Below, piece after piece: positions 17,649 to 26,435 of a stretch of DNA of 64,000 bases. The notes under the pieces were generated by a model that saw only the letters and a list, made by a program, of their open reading frames with translations, had not been told where the DNA came from and did not search any database. Origin of the DNA: Lachnospiraceae bacterium. GTDB lineage: Bacteria; Bacillota; Clostridia; Lachnospirales; Lachnospiraceae. The stretch lies in NCBI GenBank assembly GCA_017621815.1, contig JAGASK010000029.1:1-64000 (forward strand), written 5' to 3'. How positions within the stretch are numbered: the stretch's first letter is position 1; each line of letters opens with the position of its first letter. The translations under genes and the position numbers were made by a program.

Positions 17649-18329
17649 ATGATTGTTCTGGAAACGAAAGGACTTAAAAAATATTACGGAGAGGGAGAGA
17701 ATCTTGTGAGAGCCTTAGACGGCGTGGATTTAAAAGTGGAACAGGGGGAATTTGTTTCTATCGTTGGTACTTCGGGAAGCGGCAAATCCACGCTGCTTCA
17801 TATGCTGGGAGGACTGGACAATCCCACGGGCGGAAGTGTGCTTGTGGATGGCAAGGATATTTCTTCTTTAAAGGATGATGCACTGGCAATTTTCAGGCGC
17901 AGGAAAATTGGCTTTGTCTTTCAAAGCTATAACCTTGTACCGGTATTAAATGTTTATGAGAATATTGTATTTCCCATTCAGCTGGACGGTAACCGAATTG
18001 ATGAGAAATATATTAATACCATTATGAAAACTCTGGGACTTGAAAGCAAAGTAAACAGTCTGCCCTCCCAGCTTTCCGGCGGACAGCAGCAGAGGGTGGC
18101 GATTGCCAGGGCATTGGCAGCAAAGCCTGCCATTATCCTGGCGGATGAACCTACAGGAAATCTGGATTCTTCCACCAGCCAGGATGTACTCGGACTTCTT
18201 AAGGTAACGGCAAGAAAGTTTGAGCAGACGATTGTGATGATTACTCATAATGAGGAAATTGCGCAGATGGCGGACCGAATCATCAGGATTGAGGATGGGA
18301 AAATTACGGCAGGAGGCGGCAAGGCATGA
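17649..18329 (+). CDS. ABC transporter ATP-binding protein (MacB/LolD type)
   Basis: 226 aa. Walker [11 protein letters not shown]-loop VFQSYNLVP, signature [15 protein letters not shown], Walker [13 protein letters not shown] and H-loop MITHNEE. The LolD/MacB/BceA subfamily is recognisable from the EPTGNLDS extension. A GGAGGAG site precedes the ATG. The stop overlaps the permease start by 4 bp (ATGA), indicating one operon. Confidence 0.92.
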   Translation: MIVLETKGLKKYYGEGENLVRALDGVDLKVEQGEFVSIVGTSGSGKSTLLHMLGGLDNPTGGSVLVDGKDISSLKDDALAIFRRRKIGFVFQSYNLVPVLNVYENIVFPIQLDGNRIDEKYINTIMKTLGLESKVNSLPSQLSGGQQQRVAIARALAAKPAIILADEPTGNLDSSTSQDVLGLLKVTARKFEQTIVMITHNEEIAQMADRIIRIEDGKITAGGGKA

Positions 18330-20899
18330 GAAAGGTAGCAAATAAGAAAATTATCCGCAAACTGTCTTACCGGACTATGAAAGAAAAAAAGTGGAAGAAT
18401 CTTATTGCAGTTCTGGCAGTGGCGCTGACAACACTTCTTTTCACTGCATTGTTTACAGTGGGCAGTTCCATAGTAGATTCTATTCAGGAATCCACCATGA
18501 GGCAGGTAGGAACGAGCTCTCACGGCGGATATAAATATTTGTCCATGGAGGAGTATGAGAAGATAAAGGCAGCAGGAGGATATAAAGATATTTCCTATGA
18601 TATTATTGCGGGCTTTGGCGCAAATCCGGAGTTAAACAGCATTCAGACTGAGGTCCGCTATGCGGAAGATAAAATGGCAAGGTGGTCTTTCAACTATCCG
18701 GAAAAGGGCAGTATGCCAAAGGAAAAAAATCAATGTGCCGCAAGCAGCAAGGTGCTGGAAGCCCTTGGAGTGCCTCTTGAGCTTGGAGAAAAGGTACCCA
18801 TTACCATTACCGGACATGACAAAGACGGTAATGAATGGGTGAAAGAGGAAGAATTTATTTTAAGCGGTTTCTGGTATTCTAATGAAGCATCCAGGGCACA
18901 GGAATTCTGGGTGTCAAAAGAATGGCTGGATGAAAATGTTGATATACTGGATGAAAACTATTATCAGCGGGAAAAAGAAAAAGGGCTGTATCATTCGGAG
19001 GGAACCATTCAGGCAGGAATTTATTTGAACTCCTCTTTTGATATAGAAGCGCAGATGAAAGAACTCACAGAGCATGCAGGATTTACGGAGGATGAGGTAA
19101 GGCTCAGCATTAACTGGGCATACGGAATGTCTTCCGTGGACGGTATGACGCTGTTTTTGGGAATCGGACTTCTTTTTATTATTCTTTTATCCGGCTACCT
19201 GATTATTTACAACATTTTTTATATCAACGTAACCACGGATATCCGTTATTACGGACTTTTGAAAACCATTGGAACCACCGGAAAGCAGCTGCGGAGAATG
19301 GTACGTTCTCAGGCGTTTATGCTTTCCGGGGCAGGAATTCCCATAGGGCTTTTGGCGGGCTGGTTCGTGGGAAAAGGCATAATGCCCGCTGTTTACGGGG
19401 CTCTGGATACAGGTGGGGTCAGGAATGTGGCAATTAATCCGTGGATTTTTGCAGGAGCTGCATTGTTTTCGTTGCTTGTAGTATATTTAAGCTGTATCAA
19501 ACCCTGTCGCCTGGCAACAAAGGTATCGCCCATAGAAGCGGTGCGCTATGTGGAAAGCACCGGCTATAAGAAAAAAGAAAAGAAGTCATCCAGGATTACA
19601 GCGTTTTATCTTGCGGCTGCCAATATGGGCAGAAATAAGAAAAAGGCAATGGTGGTGATTGCTTCATTATCTTTAAGTCTCATATTAATGAATGGTACTT
19701 ATTGTCTGGTAAAAGGCTTCAGTTTTGACAAGTATGTGCAGGATTATTTGCTGAAGGATATGCAACTGGCACACTTTTCAGCAGTAAATATGGCTGCGCC
19801 TTACAGAGATTATGAAGCAGTTACTTCGGAAGTTGTCTCAGAAATCGAGAAAATTCCGGGAGTGGAGGAAGTGAGTGCGCTTCAGAACAAAAATGGATTT
19901 GTGTCACTTGCGGAAGAAATGATAAAGCGTTTTTCGGATTATTATCATTCGGAGGAGAAAAAGGAGGAGATGGAAAGGCCCTGGATGGGAGATATTGTGG
20001 AAGGGGTAAAGGAAGAAAAGGGAACCTATGTAGAGAACTATCATATTCCCGATGAACTGCTTTCTTATATTTCCGTGGAACAGGGGAGTTTTGATAAAGA
20101 AAAGTTTGAACAGGGCGGCTATGCTCTTTTGCTGGCGGATAAGGATTCGGTCAACTGGGTCCGTATAGGAGACAAGGTTACGGCAGGTACTTATGGTGAT
20201 GAAACCGGTACTATGCCGAAAAAGGAACTGGAAATTATGGCGGTGGGAGAGCTGCCTTATGCAATCAGTACAAAAAGCTTAACGATCTGCGGTATCAGGC
20301 TGATGCTGTGTGAGAAGGATTTTGAAGAATTGTATGAGACAGGAGGCAGTCTTTATGCCTGTATTGATGCAGAAGAAGGAAAGGATAATGAAATAGCAGA
20401 AGAAATTAATGCTTTGCTGGAAACGAAATATCCTGAACTGGTGCTCATTACCAAAGAAACACTGAGGGAGGAATTTAAAGCAGAAAACGCTATGTTTTCT
20501 GTTATCGGAGGGCTTCTTGGTCTGATACTTGCCGTTATCGGGGTACTGAATCTGATTAATGCAATGATTACCAGTATATTATCAAGAAAGCAGGAATTTG
20601 CCATGATGCAGGCGGTGGGCATGACAGGAAAGCAGCTTAAGCAAATGCTGATGATGGAAGGAATCTGGTATGGTGTATGGACGCTGCTTATCACCGCAAC
20701 CCTGGGGAATGTCATCAGCTATGGACTGATTTACATGATAGGGAGGAATATGGCATTCTTTGAGTGGAGCTTTCATATTTTGCCGCTTCTTGTCAGTATT
20801 CCCGTGATTGGAATCATATCGGTGGTATTGCCAATAATCTGCTATCATACGCTGTGCAGGAGGAGTATTATAGAAAGGCTCCGGCTGGCAGAGGTATAG
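18326..20899 (+). CDS. FtsX-family ABC transporter permease with two large extracytoplasmic domains
   Basis: 857 aa with eight predicted membrane segments in a 1+3+1+3 arrangement (about residues 22-44, 272-298, 330-355, 373-393, 443-465, 715-740, 768-795, 803-830). Two large extracytoplasmic domains lie between segments 1-2 and 5-6. This is the duplicated FtsX/MacB layout and not the ten-helix BceB layout. Cytoplasmic loops carry TTGKQLRRMVRSQA and MTGKQLKQMLMMEG, the repeated coupling segments. Substrate unknown; peptide or lipid-linked substrates are usual for this family. Confidence 0.88.
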   Translation: MRKVANKKIIRKLSYRTMKEKKWKNLIAVLAVALTTLLFTALFTVGSSIVDSIQESTMRQVGTSSHGGYKYLSMEEYEKIKAAGGYKDISYDIIAGFGANPELNSIQTEVRYAEDKMARWSFNYPEKGSMPKEKNQCAASSKVLEALGVPLELGEKVPITITGHDKDGNEWVKEEEFILSGFWYSNEASRAQEFWVSKEWLDENVDILDENYYQREKEKGLYHSEGTIQAGIYLNSSFDIEAQMKELTEHAGFTEDEVRLSINWAYGMSSVDGMTLFLGIGLLFIILLSGYLIIYNIFYINVTTDIRYYGLLKTIGTTGKQLRRMVRSQAFMLSGAGIPIGLLAGWFVGKGIMPAVYGALDTGGVRNVAINPWIFAGAALFSLLVVYLSCIKPCRLATKVSPIEAVRYVESTGYKKKEKKSSRITAFYLAAANMGRNKKKAMVVIASLSLSLILMNGTYCLVKGFSFDKYVQDYLLKDMQLAHFSAVNMAAPYRDYEAVTSEVVSEIEKIPGVEEVSALQNKNGFVSLAEEMIKRFSDYYHSEEKKEEMERPWMGDIVEGVKEEKGTYVENYHIPDELLSYISVEQGSFDKEKFEQGGYALLLADKDSVNWVRIGDKVTAGTYGDETGTMPKKELEIMAVGELPYAISTKSLTICGIRLMLCEKDFEELYETGGSLYACIDAEEGKDNEIAEEINALLETKYPELVLITKETLREEFKAENAMFSVIGGLLGLILAVIGVLNLINAMITSILSRKQEFAMMQAVGMTGKQLKQMLMMEGIWYGVWTLLITATLGNVISYGLIYMIGRNMAFFEWSFHILPLLVSIPVIGIISVVLPIICYHTLCRRSIIERLRLAEV

Positions 20900-20918
20900 A
20901 ATAAAAATGATATGTAAA

Positions 20919-20957
20919 AAGCCAATGGACATGAAAATCATGAACATTGGCTTTATT
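20919..20957 (+). terminator. Terminator after the ABC permease gene
   Basis: AAGCCAATG (20919-20927) pairs with CATTGGCTT (20945-20953), and an ATGA/TCAT inner stem continues past a small internal loop. A T-rich tail follows. Confidence 0.6.
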
Positions 20958-21027
20958 TTCTTTCCAATATGTGAGAAAATAACAGATATGAAATAATAAA
21001 GAAACAAAACAGGGAGCGTACTTAATT

Positions 21028-21510
21028 ATGGCAAAAAGTAAAGAAGTAAAAACCAATGCCATGCGCATTTTAGAAAAAGAGAAAATTCCTTTCTCCCACT
21101 ACACTTATGAGTGTGAAGAGTTTGTTGACGGCATGCAGATAGCGGACAAGCTTTCCCTTCCTTATGAAAAGGTATATAAGACGCTGGTAACGGTGGGAAG
21201 CAGCAAAAATTATTTTGTATTTGTCATTCCCATTGCCAGTGAGCTGGATTTAAAGAAAGCGGCAAAAAGTGTGGGTGAAAAGTCGGTTGCAATGATTCAC
21301 GTAAAAGATATTAATGGGATTACCGGATATGTCCGGGGCGGATGTACTGCAATCGGCATGAAAAAGCAGTATGTGACCAGGCTGGATGAGTCGGCAAAGG
21401 GTCAGGAGACCATTATTGTCAGCGGCGGCAGAATCGGTTCCCAAATTGAATTAAAACCGGATGATTTGCTGCGTGCATGTAAGGGTGAATATGGTAATAT
21501 TATTGCCTGA
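21028..21510 (+). CDS. ybaK: Cys-tRNA(Pro) deacylase, YbaK/EbsC family
   Basis: 160 aa. It removes cysteine mischarged on tRNA-Pro. Family marks are VYKTLVTVGSS, the conserved basic residues in ELDLKKAAK, GYVRGGCTAIGMKKQY and IVSGGRIGSQIEL (the usual C-terminal GGGRRG-like end). Single cytoplasmic domain. It stands alone between the ABC permease and a palindromic repeat. Confidence 0.9.
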   Translation: MAKSKEVKTNAMRILEKEKIPFSHYTYECEEFVDGMQIADKLSLPYEKVYKTLVTVGSSKNYFVFVIPIASELDLKKAAKSVGEKSVAMIHVKDINGITGYVRGGCTAIGMKKQYVTRLDESAKGQETIIVSGGRIGSQIELKPDDLLRACKGEYGNIIA

Positions 21511-21522
21511 GATGTGATTCAT

Positions 21523-21558
21523 GACAATAGAAGGTTCGCAAGGCGTGCTTTCTATTGT
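21523..21558 (-). repeat. Dispersed palindrome, full copy
   Basis: Full 36-bp copy that differs at two positions from the reverse complement of the copy at 43028-43063. Arms GACAATAGAA / TTCTATTGT with a core GTTCGCAAGGCGTGC. It lies between ybaK and the mtnA operon. Confidence 0.8.
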
Positions 21559-21587
21559 AAAAAAATAGACTTAAGGAGTCAACGAAT

Positions 21588-21779
21588 ATGACGGGAACAT
21601 CAAAAAAGGAAAAAGAGAAGAAAAAGCTGGCAAAAAAGCGTCAGAAGAAGCTGCAAAAGAGAGTAAAGCGCCTGACAAACAGAATGGAGAAAACAGTGTC
21701 TTTTTTTGCGGTATTTCTTTGTATTATTATGGTAGTTATGGAGGTGCTGGATGAGAAAAAAGCGGGAGGCGGACAATGA
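21588..21779 (+). CDS. Small basic single-pass membrane protein
   Basis: 63 aa. A strongly basic N-terminal half rich in Lys/Arg (about residues 5-35) is followed by one hydrophobic segment (about 39-53) and a short polar tail. The preceding AAGGAG is well placed, and the stop overlaps the mtnA start by 4 bp (ATGA), so it is probably translated. I do not recognise a family. Its basic-plus-membrane composition resembles neither a toxin nor a leader peptide that I can name. Confidence 0.55.
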   Translation: MTGTSKKEKEKKKLAKKRQKKLQKRVKRLTNRMEKTVSFFAVFLCIIMVVMEVLDEKKAGGGQ

Positions 21780-22909
21780 ACAAAAATATAATGGAATATG
21801 AGACAGTGGATTTGGATGATAATGACAGCAGTGTCGTAATTATTGACCAGACAAAACTGCCCGGAACAACAGAAATCATAAAGCTTTATACGGCACAGGA
21901 AATATGGGATGCTATTTATCTTCTGAAGGTGAGAGGCGCTCCGGCTATCGGCGTGGCTGCAGCTTTTGGGATTTATGTGCTTTCCAAGGGCATTATGAAA
22001 GAATTGCAGCAGGCAAAAGATGATTGCGGGAAAATGGACGTATTAAGCTTTGAGGAATTTTATGAAAAGTTTAAAGAACAGAAGGAATTTTTGAATTCTT
22101 CCAGACCTACTGCAGTCAATCTTTCCTGGGCGCTTAACAGAATGGAAGCTGTCTGTGTAAAGGCGGGAAGAGAAGAGGGAAAATCCGTAGAGGAAGTTGT
22201 TGAAATTCTGCATCAGGAGTCGATTGCCATTAAGGAAGAGGACACCTGGGTATGCAAAACCATAGGCGAGTTTGGGTTAAGCCTGGTAAAACCGGGGGAC
22301 GGCATTTTGACCCACTGCAATGCAGGCCAGCTTGCAACCAGCAAATACGGAACGGCAACGGCGCCCATTTATTTAGGTCAGGAGAGAGGCTACAATTTCC
22401 ATGTATTTGCTGATGAAACGAGACCGCTTTTGCAGGGGGCAAGGCTTACGGCTTATGAGCTTCATTCCTCAGGCGTGGATGTGACTCTTATTTGTGATAA
22501 CATGTCTGCCATGGTAATGAAAAACGGCTGGGTCAATGCGGTATTTGTAGGCTGCGACAGAGTGGCGGCAAACGGGGATGCGGCTAACAAAATAGGCACT
22601 TCCGTGGTAGCTGCGGTAGCAAAGAGGTATGGAGTTCCTTTTTATGTATGTGCGCCTACCTCTACCATTGATTATAATACGCCTACAGGCGCAGACATAA
22701 AAATAGAACAGCGCCCCGCTGCGGAAGTGACGGAAATGTGGTACAGGGAGCGGATGGCGCCGGAAGGAATCAAGGTATTTAATCCCGCCTTTGACGTGAC
22801 GGACAATGAGCTGATTACCGCCATTGTAACGGAATACGGCATTGCAAGGGCACCCTTTAAGGAATCTCTGGAAGAAATCAGGAAGAAGAAGGAAGCGGTA
22901 AAAGAATGA
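21776..22909 (+). CDS. mtnA: Methylthioribose-1-phosphate isomerase (MtnA / DrdI-like)
   Basis: Aldose-ketose isomerase converting 5-methylthioribose-1-phosphate (or 5-deoxyribose-1-phosphate) to the ribulose form. 377 aa. Signature [15 protein letters not shown], catalytic Cys in [11 protein letters not shown], and catalytic Asp in [18 protein letters not shown]. The short AT-end overlaps on both sides tie it to the 63-aa gene and the aldolase. The rest of the classical methionine salvage pathway (mtnB, mtnC, mtnD) is absent here, so the shunt through a class II aldolase is more likely. Confidence 0.9.
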   Translation: MNKNIMEYETVDLDDNDSSVVIIDQTKLPGTTEIIKLYTAQEIWDAIYLLKVRGAPAIGVAAAFGIYVLSKGIMKELQQAKDDCGKMDVLSFEEFYEKFKEQKEFLNSSRPTAVNLSWALNRMEAVCVKAGREEGKSVEEVVEILHQESIAIKEEDTWVCKTIGEFGLSLVKPGDGILTHCNAGQLATSKYGTATAPIYLGQERGYNFHVFADETRPLLQGARLTAYELHSSGVDVTLICDNMSAMVMKNGWVNAVFVGCDRVAANGDAANKIGTSVVAAVAKRYGVPFYVCAPTSTIDYNTPTGADIKIEQRPAAEVTEMWYRERMAPEGIKVFNPAFDVTDNELITAIVTEYGIARAPFKESLEEIRKKKEAVKE

Positions 22910-23586
22910 AAACTTATATGTCGGAAAAGAAAGCAAAAAAGGCAATCATTGACATCGGGCAGCGGATGTATGTGAGAAACTTTGTTGCAGCCAATGACGG
23001 AAATATTTCCATAAAAACAGGTGATAATGAGGTCTGGGCAACGCCTACCGGAGTTTCCAAGGGCTTTATGAAAAAGAGCATGCTTGTAAAGGTAGACCTT
23101 GACGGCAATGTGCTGGAGGGTACACGTAAGCCCTCTTCCGAGCTTAAAATGCACCTGAGGGCTTATAAGGAAAATCCGGAAATTAAATCTGTCTGCCATG
23201 CCCATCCGCCGGTTTGTACCTGTTTTGCTATTGCAGGGATTCCGCTGGATACCCCGGTTCTTGCAGAAGCAATTATAACACTGGGGAATGTGCCGGTGGC
23301 TCCCTATGCGGAGCTGGGCTCCAAAGAGGTGCCGGAAGCCATTGCGCCCTACTGCCGTACCCATAACGGTGTACTTCTTGCCAATCATGGAGCAGTTACC
23401 TGGGCAGAGGATGCTTACGGGGCATATTACCGTTTGGAATCTATGGAATATTATGCCAATATTCTGATGCTTACAGAAAAAGTAATCGGAAAGCAGAATA
23501 TTTTGTCAAAAGAACAGATTGAAAGGCTTCTTGCCATGAGGAAAAAGTTCGGCATTCATCAGGGCGGTATGCCTCGAATGGAATAG
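22906..23586 (+). CDS. Class II aldolase (probable 5-deoxy- or 5-methylthio-ribulose-1-phosphate aldolase)
   Basis: 226 aa, class II aldolase/adducin family. Metal ligands His98 and His100 (CHAHPP) and His161 (NHGAVTW); active-site Glu79 in KPSSELK; phosphate-binding loops NDGNIS and TPTGVSKG. It overlaps mtnA by 4 bp. The family includes fuculose-1-phosphate aldolase, and also Ald2/DrdA, which cleave methylthioribulose- or deoxyribulose-1-phosphate to dihydroxyacetone phosphate and an aldehyde. Pairing with mtnA favours the latter. Methylthioribulose-1-phosphate dehydratase (MtnB) is a related alternative, but the other genes for it are missing. Confidence 0.8.
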   Translation: MKTYMSEKKAKKAIIDIGQRMYVRNFVAANDGNISIKTGDNEVWATPTGVSKGFMKKSMLVKVDLDGNVLEGTRKPSSELKMHLRAYKENPEIKSVCHAHPPVCTCFAIAGIPLDTPVLAEAIITLGNVPVAPYAELGSKEVPEAIAPYCRTHNGVLLANHGAVTWAEDAYGAYYRLESMEYYANILMLTEKVIGKQNILSKEQIERLLAMRKKFGIHQGGMPRME

Positions 23587-23602
23587 CAGCGTAAAAAGAA
23601 GC

Positions 23603-23630
23603 TTGACATTTTTTGAAATAATGTTAATAT
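23603..23630 (+). promoter_or_regulatory. Promoter of the amino-acid ABC importer
   Basis: TTGACA (23603-23608), 16 bp, TAATAT (23625-23630). Predicted start near 23637, only about 10 bases before the terminator hairpin at 23647. Confidence 0.6.
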
Positions 23631-23646
23631 GAACACATAGTTATTC

Positions 23647-23684
23647 AGAGAGGAAGACTTTTGGTCTTTCTCTCTATTTTTTTT
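23647..23684 (+). terminator. Strong terminator immediately before the solute-binding protein gene
   Basis: A 12-bp stem (23647-23658 with 23664-23675, one G-U pair) has a 5-nt loop and eight T residues (23677-23684), ending directly in the GGAGG ribosome binding site. It can serve the mtnA operon, but the importer genes can only be transcribed by reading through it, since no space for a promoter remains. It is a candidate attenuator. Confidence 0.75.
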
Positions 23685-23697
23685 GGAGGAAAAGATT

Positions 23698-24648
23698 ATG
23701 AAAAAAAGAATTTTAAGTGCATTGCTCGGTACCGTAATGGTACTCTCATTGATTGGCTGCAGTTCATCTAAAGAAACAGCAGCGAAGGCGGATACGACAG
23801 AAGAAACCACGGATGAGGCATCCGGTGCCGGAGCTGGTTCCGGCGAGGCTGCGGCTGATGAGGCGGCAGGTGAGGAAGCTGCTGAAGGCAGCGGGGAAGC
23901 GAAGGTGTTGAAGGTGGCTATGGAATGCGGATATGCGCCGTATAACTGGACACAGCCGGATGATTCCAACGGAGCCGTTCCGATTAATGACAGTTCTGAT
24001 TATGCTTATGGTTATGATGTTATGATTGCCAGGAAAATTGCGGAAACACTGGGTTATGAATTGCAGATAGTGAAGCTTGACTGGGATTCCCTGGTACCTG
24101 CAGTGCAGTCGGGAACCATTGACTGTGTTATTGCAGGACAGTCCATTACTTCGGAACGTCTTGAAATGGTGGATTTTTCCACTCCTTACTATTATGCATC
24201 TGTAGTAGGACTTGTGAAAGCTGACGGTCCTTTGGCTTCGGCAGCGGGTCTTAGTGATTTAAAGGGTGCAACCTGTACCTCACAGCTTGGCACTATCTGG
24301 TATGATGTATGCCTTCCCCAGATTGAAGATGCCAATATTCAGCCTGCCCAGGAATCGGCGCCTGCCATGTTAGTGGCGCTTGAAAGCGGACGTACTGATT
24401 TAATCGTAACGGACATGCCTACCGCTATGGCGGCCTGTGTGGCTTATCCTGATTTAAAACTCCTTGATTTTACCGGTACGGACGATGATTTTGCAGTGTC
24501 AGAGGAAGAAATTAATATAGGCATTTCCGTACAAAAGGGAAATACGGAGCTGCTTGAGGGCATTAACAGCGTGCTTGCTGATATGACAACAGAGGATTTT
24601 GACAGCATGATGCAGGAAGCTATCAGTGTACAGCCCCTTTCGGAATAA
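23698..24648 (+). CDS. Amino-acid ABC transporter substrate-binding lipoprotein
   Basis: 316 aa. Lipoprotein signal peptide with lipobox LIGC (Cys21), then a Ser/Ala/Glu/Gly-rich linker to about residue 65. A bacterial extracellular solute-binding family 3 domain follows (YDVMIARKIAETLGYELQIV, DWDSLVPAVQSGTIDCVIAG, TSERLEMVDFSTPYY). TTGGAGG precedes ATG 23698; a TTG at 23683 lies too close to the site to be used. Importer of polar amino acids or cystine/glutamine class; the ligand cannot be read from sequence. Confidence 0.9.
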   Translation: MKKRILSALLGTVMVLSLIGCSSSKETAAKADTTEETTDEASGAGAGSGEAAADEAAGEEAAEGSGEAKVLKVAMECGYAPYNWTQPDDSNGAVPINDSSDYAYGYDVMIARKIAETLGYELQIVKLDWDSLVPAVQSGTIDCVIAGQSITSERLEMVDFSTPYYYASVVGLVKADGPLASAAGLSDLKGATCTSQLGTIWYDVCLPQIEDANIQPAQESAPAMLVALESGRTDLIVTDMPTAMAACVAYPDLKLLDFTGTDDDFAVSEEEINIGISVQKGNTELLEGINSVLADMTTEDFDSMMQEAISVQPLSE

Positions 24649-24685
24649 AGAAATTAAGGAATAAGAAAGAACAGGAGAGAAGCCA

Positions 24686-25468
24686 ATGATATCCAATATG
24701 AATTTTTGGGAAAGAATCCTATATATTTTACAAAAATACGGAACATCCTATTTAAAGGGAGCGGGCACTACGCTTTTGATTGCACTGGTATCCACCTTTA
24801 TCGGATGCATCATTGGCTTCCTTGTGGGAATTGTGCAGACCATACCTGTGGATAAGAAAAAAGATTCTCCGGTGAAGAGAATACTGCTTGCTGTCGTAAA
24901 TGCTGTGCTTCGTGTTTATATAGAAGTATTTCGGGGAACACCCATGATTGTGCAGGCTGTTTTCATCTATTACGGAATGTCACAGGTTTTCAATGTACAG
25001 CTTTCCATGTGGCAGTCGGCATTTCTGGTAGTTTCCATTAATACCGGAGCCTATATGGCGGAATCGGTGAGAGGCGGTATTATTTCCGTAGACCCGGGAC
25101 AAATGGAGGGAGCCAAGGCAATCGGAATGACTCATGTGCAGGCAATGATGAACGTAATCCTGCCCCAGGCATTCCGCAACATTCTGCCACAGATTGGCAA
25201 TAACCTGATTATTAATATCAAAGACACTTCGGTGCTTTCAGTAATCAGTATAGTGGACTTATTTTTTGTACATAAGAGCGTTTCCGGTGCACTTTATACC
25301 TATTTTGAATCGGCAACTATCGTAATGGTTATTTATCTGACCATGACTTTAATTACTTCAAAGCTTCTTCGTTTGTGGGAAAATAAAATGGACGGGGATG
25401 AAAATTATGAGCTGGTGGATGTGATGGATATCGGAACCCAGCTCGGTAAGAAAAAGGCAAGGGTATAG
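24686..25468 (+). CDS. Amino-acid ABC transporter permease
   Basis: 260 aa, HisM/GlnP family. About five membrane segments, with the EAA-type coupling loop EGAKAIGMTHVQAMMNVILP and family motif VEVFRGTPMIVQ (here IEVFRGTPMIVQAV). An unusually polar insert (PVDKKKDSPVKR) lies between the first segments. The AGGAGAG site fits. The ATPase follows after 12 bp. Confidence 0.92.
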   Translation: MISNMNFWERILYILQKYGTSYLKGAGTTLLIALVSTFIGCIIGFLVGIVQTIPVDKKKDSPVKRILLAVVNAVLRVYIEVFRGTPMIVQAVFIYYGMSQVFNVQLSMWQSAFLVVSINTGAYMAESVRGGIISVDPGQMEGAKAIGMTHVQAMMNVILPQAFRNILPQIGNNLIINIKDTSVLSVISIVDLFFVHKSVSGALYTYFESATIVMVIYLTMTLITSKLLRLWENKMDGDENYELVDVMDIGTQLGKKKARV

Positions 25469-25480
25469 GAGGAAATGGGC

Positions 25481-26227
25481 ATGAGTACGGAAAATGTGAT
25501 TTTAGAGATATCCCATCTTGAAAAAAATTTCGGAAGTCATGTTGTGCTTAAGGATATTAATTTCCAGGTACATACAGGAGATGTGGTATCAATTATCGGG
25601 GCATCAGGTTCAGGAAAATCTACCATGCTGCGCTGCATCAATCTTTTGGAAACGCCTACAGGCGGCAGTATTCTTTATCATGGAGAGGATATCACCAATC
25701 CCAGGGTGGATGCGCCTGCATACCGGGCAAAGGTGGGAATGGTTTTTCAGAATTTTAACTTGTTTAACAACATGACAGTGCTTGAAAACTGCATGGCAGG
25801 ACAGATTAAGGTGGCTAAGAAGTCAAAGGCGGAAGCGAAGGAAAAGGCGCTGCAGTTTTTGCAGAAGGTAGGAATGTCTGCCTATATCAATGCAAAACCA
25901 AGACAGCTCTCCGGCGGTCAGAAACAGCGTGTGGCTATAGCAAGGGCTCTTGCCATGGAGCCGGAAGTCCTCCTTTTTGATGAGCCTACTTCTGCGCTTG
26001 ACCCGCAGATGGTGGGAGAAGTTCTGGAAGTCATGACTGCTTTGGCAAAGGAAGGATTGACCATGATAGTCGTTACTCATGAAATGGCTTTTGCCAGGGA
26101 CATATCCAGTCACGTAATTTTTATGGCAGATGGACTGATTAAGGAAGAAGGAAGTCCGAAGCAGATTTTCGGAGAGCCGAAGGAAGCTGAAACAAAAGAA
26201 TTTCTTTCAAGATTCAGGAATGTATAA
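25481..26227 (+). CDS. Amino-acid ABC transporter ATP-binding protein
   Basis: 248 aa. Walker [11 protein letters not shown]-loop [16 protein letters not shown], signature [15 protein letters not shown], Walker [14 protein letters not shown] and H-loop VTHEMAFA, all typical of the GlnQ/polar amino-acid class. AGGAGGAA lies too close to the ATG at 25475, so ATG 25481 is chosen. Third gene of the importer. Confidence 0.93.
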   Translation: MSTENVILEISHLEKNFGSHVVLKDINFQVHTGDVVSIIGASGSGKSTMLRCINLLETPTGGSILYHGEDITNPRVDAPAYRAKVGMVFQNFNLFNNMTVLENCMAGQIKVAKKSKAEAKEKALQFLQKVGMSAYINAKPRQLSGGQKQRVAIARALAMEPEVLLFDEPTSALDPQMVGEVLEVMTALAKEGLTMIVVTHEMAFARDISSHVIFMADGLIKEEGSPKQIFGEPKEAETKEFLSRFRNV

Positions 26228-26254
26228 AGCATACTTTATTAACTTTCTATTGTC
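26226..26254 (+). repeat. Dispersed palindrome, right-half copy
   Basis: AAAGCATACTTTATT then ACTTTCTATTGTC, the same orientation as the 43028 copy. The left arm is missing and the copy begins at the stop codon of the ATPase gene. Confidence 0.6.
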
Positions 26255-26263
26255 AGAAACAAT

Positions 26264-26299
26264 ACCCCGTTAATTCAGAAATGAGTTGACGGGGTTTTT
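26264..26299 (+). terminator. Terminator of the amino-acid importer operon
   Basis: ACCCCGT (26264-26270) pairs with ACGGGGT (26289-26295) and is followed by TTTTT. Confidence 0.7.
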
Positions 26300-26435
26300 G
26301 TATTCATGACAACAGATTTGCCCGTAAAGCGGGCAATATAGTATTCCGTAGAAAATGCAATGGCATAAAGAGAAATAATATGCTATTCTGAAATCAAAAA
26401 GAAAAACATTGTTTTTACGGTTTGAAAGGCAGGAT

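Noticed and set aside
23590-23684. Riboswitch for the amino-acid importer
   Set aside because: The predicted leader is too short for an aptamer; only the terminator hairpin is visible.
26300-26325. TGACAACAG upstream of the sensor operon as a fourth regulator box
   Set aside because: Only the first half matches; it also resembles the left arm of the dispersed palindrome, so it cannot be told apart from a degenerate repeat copy.
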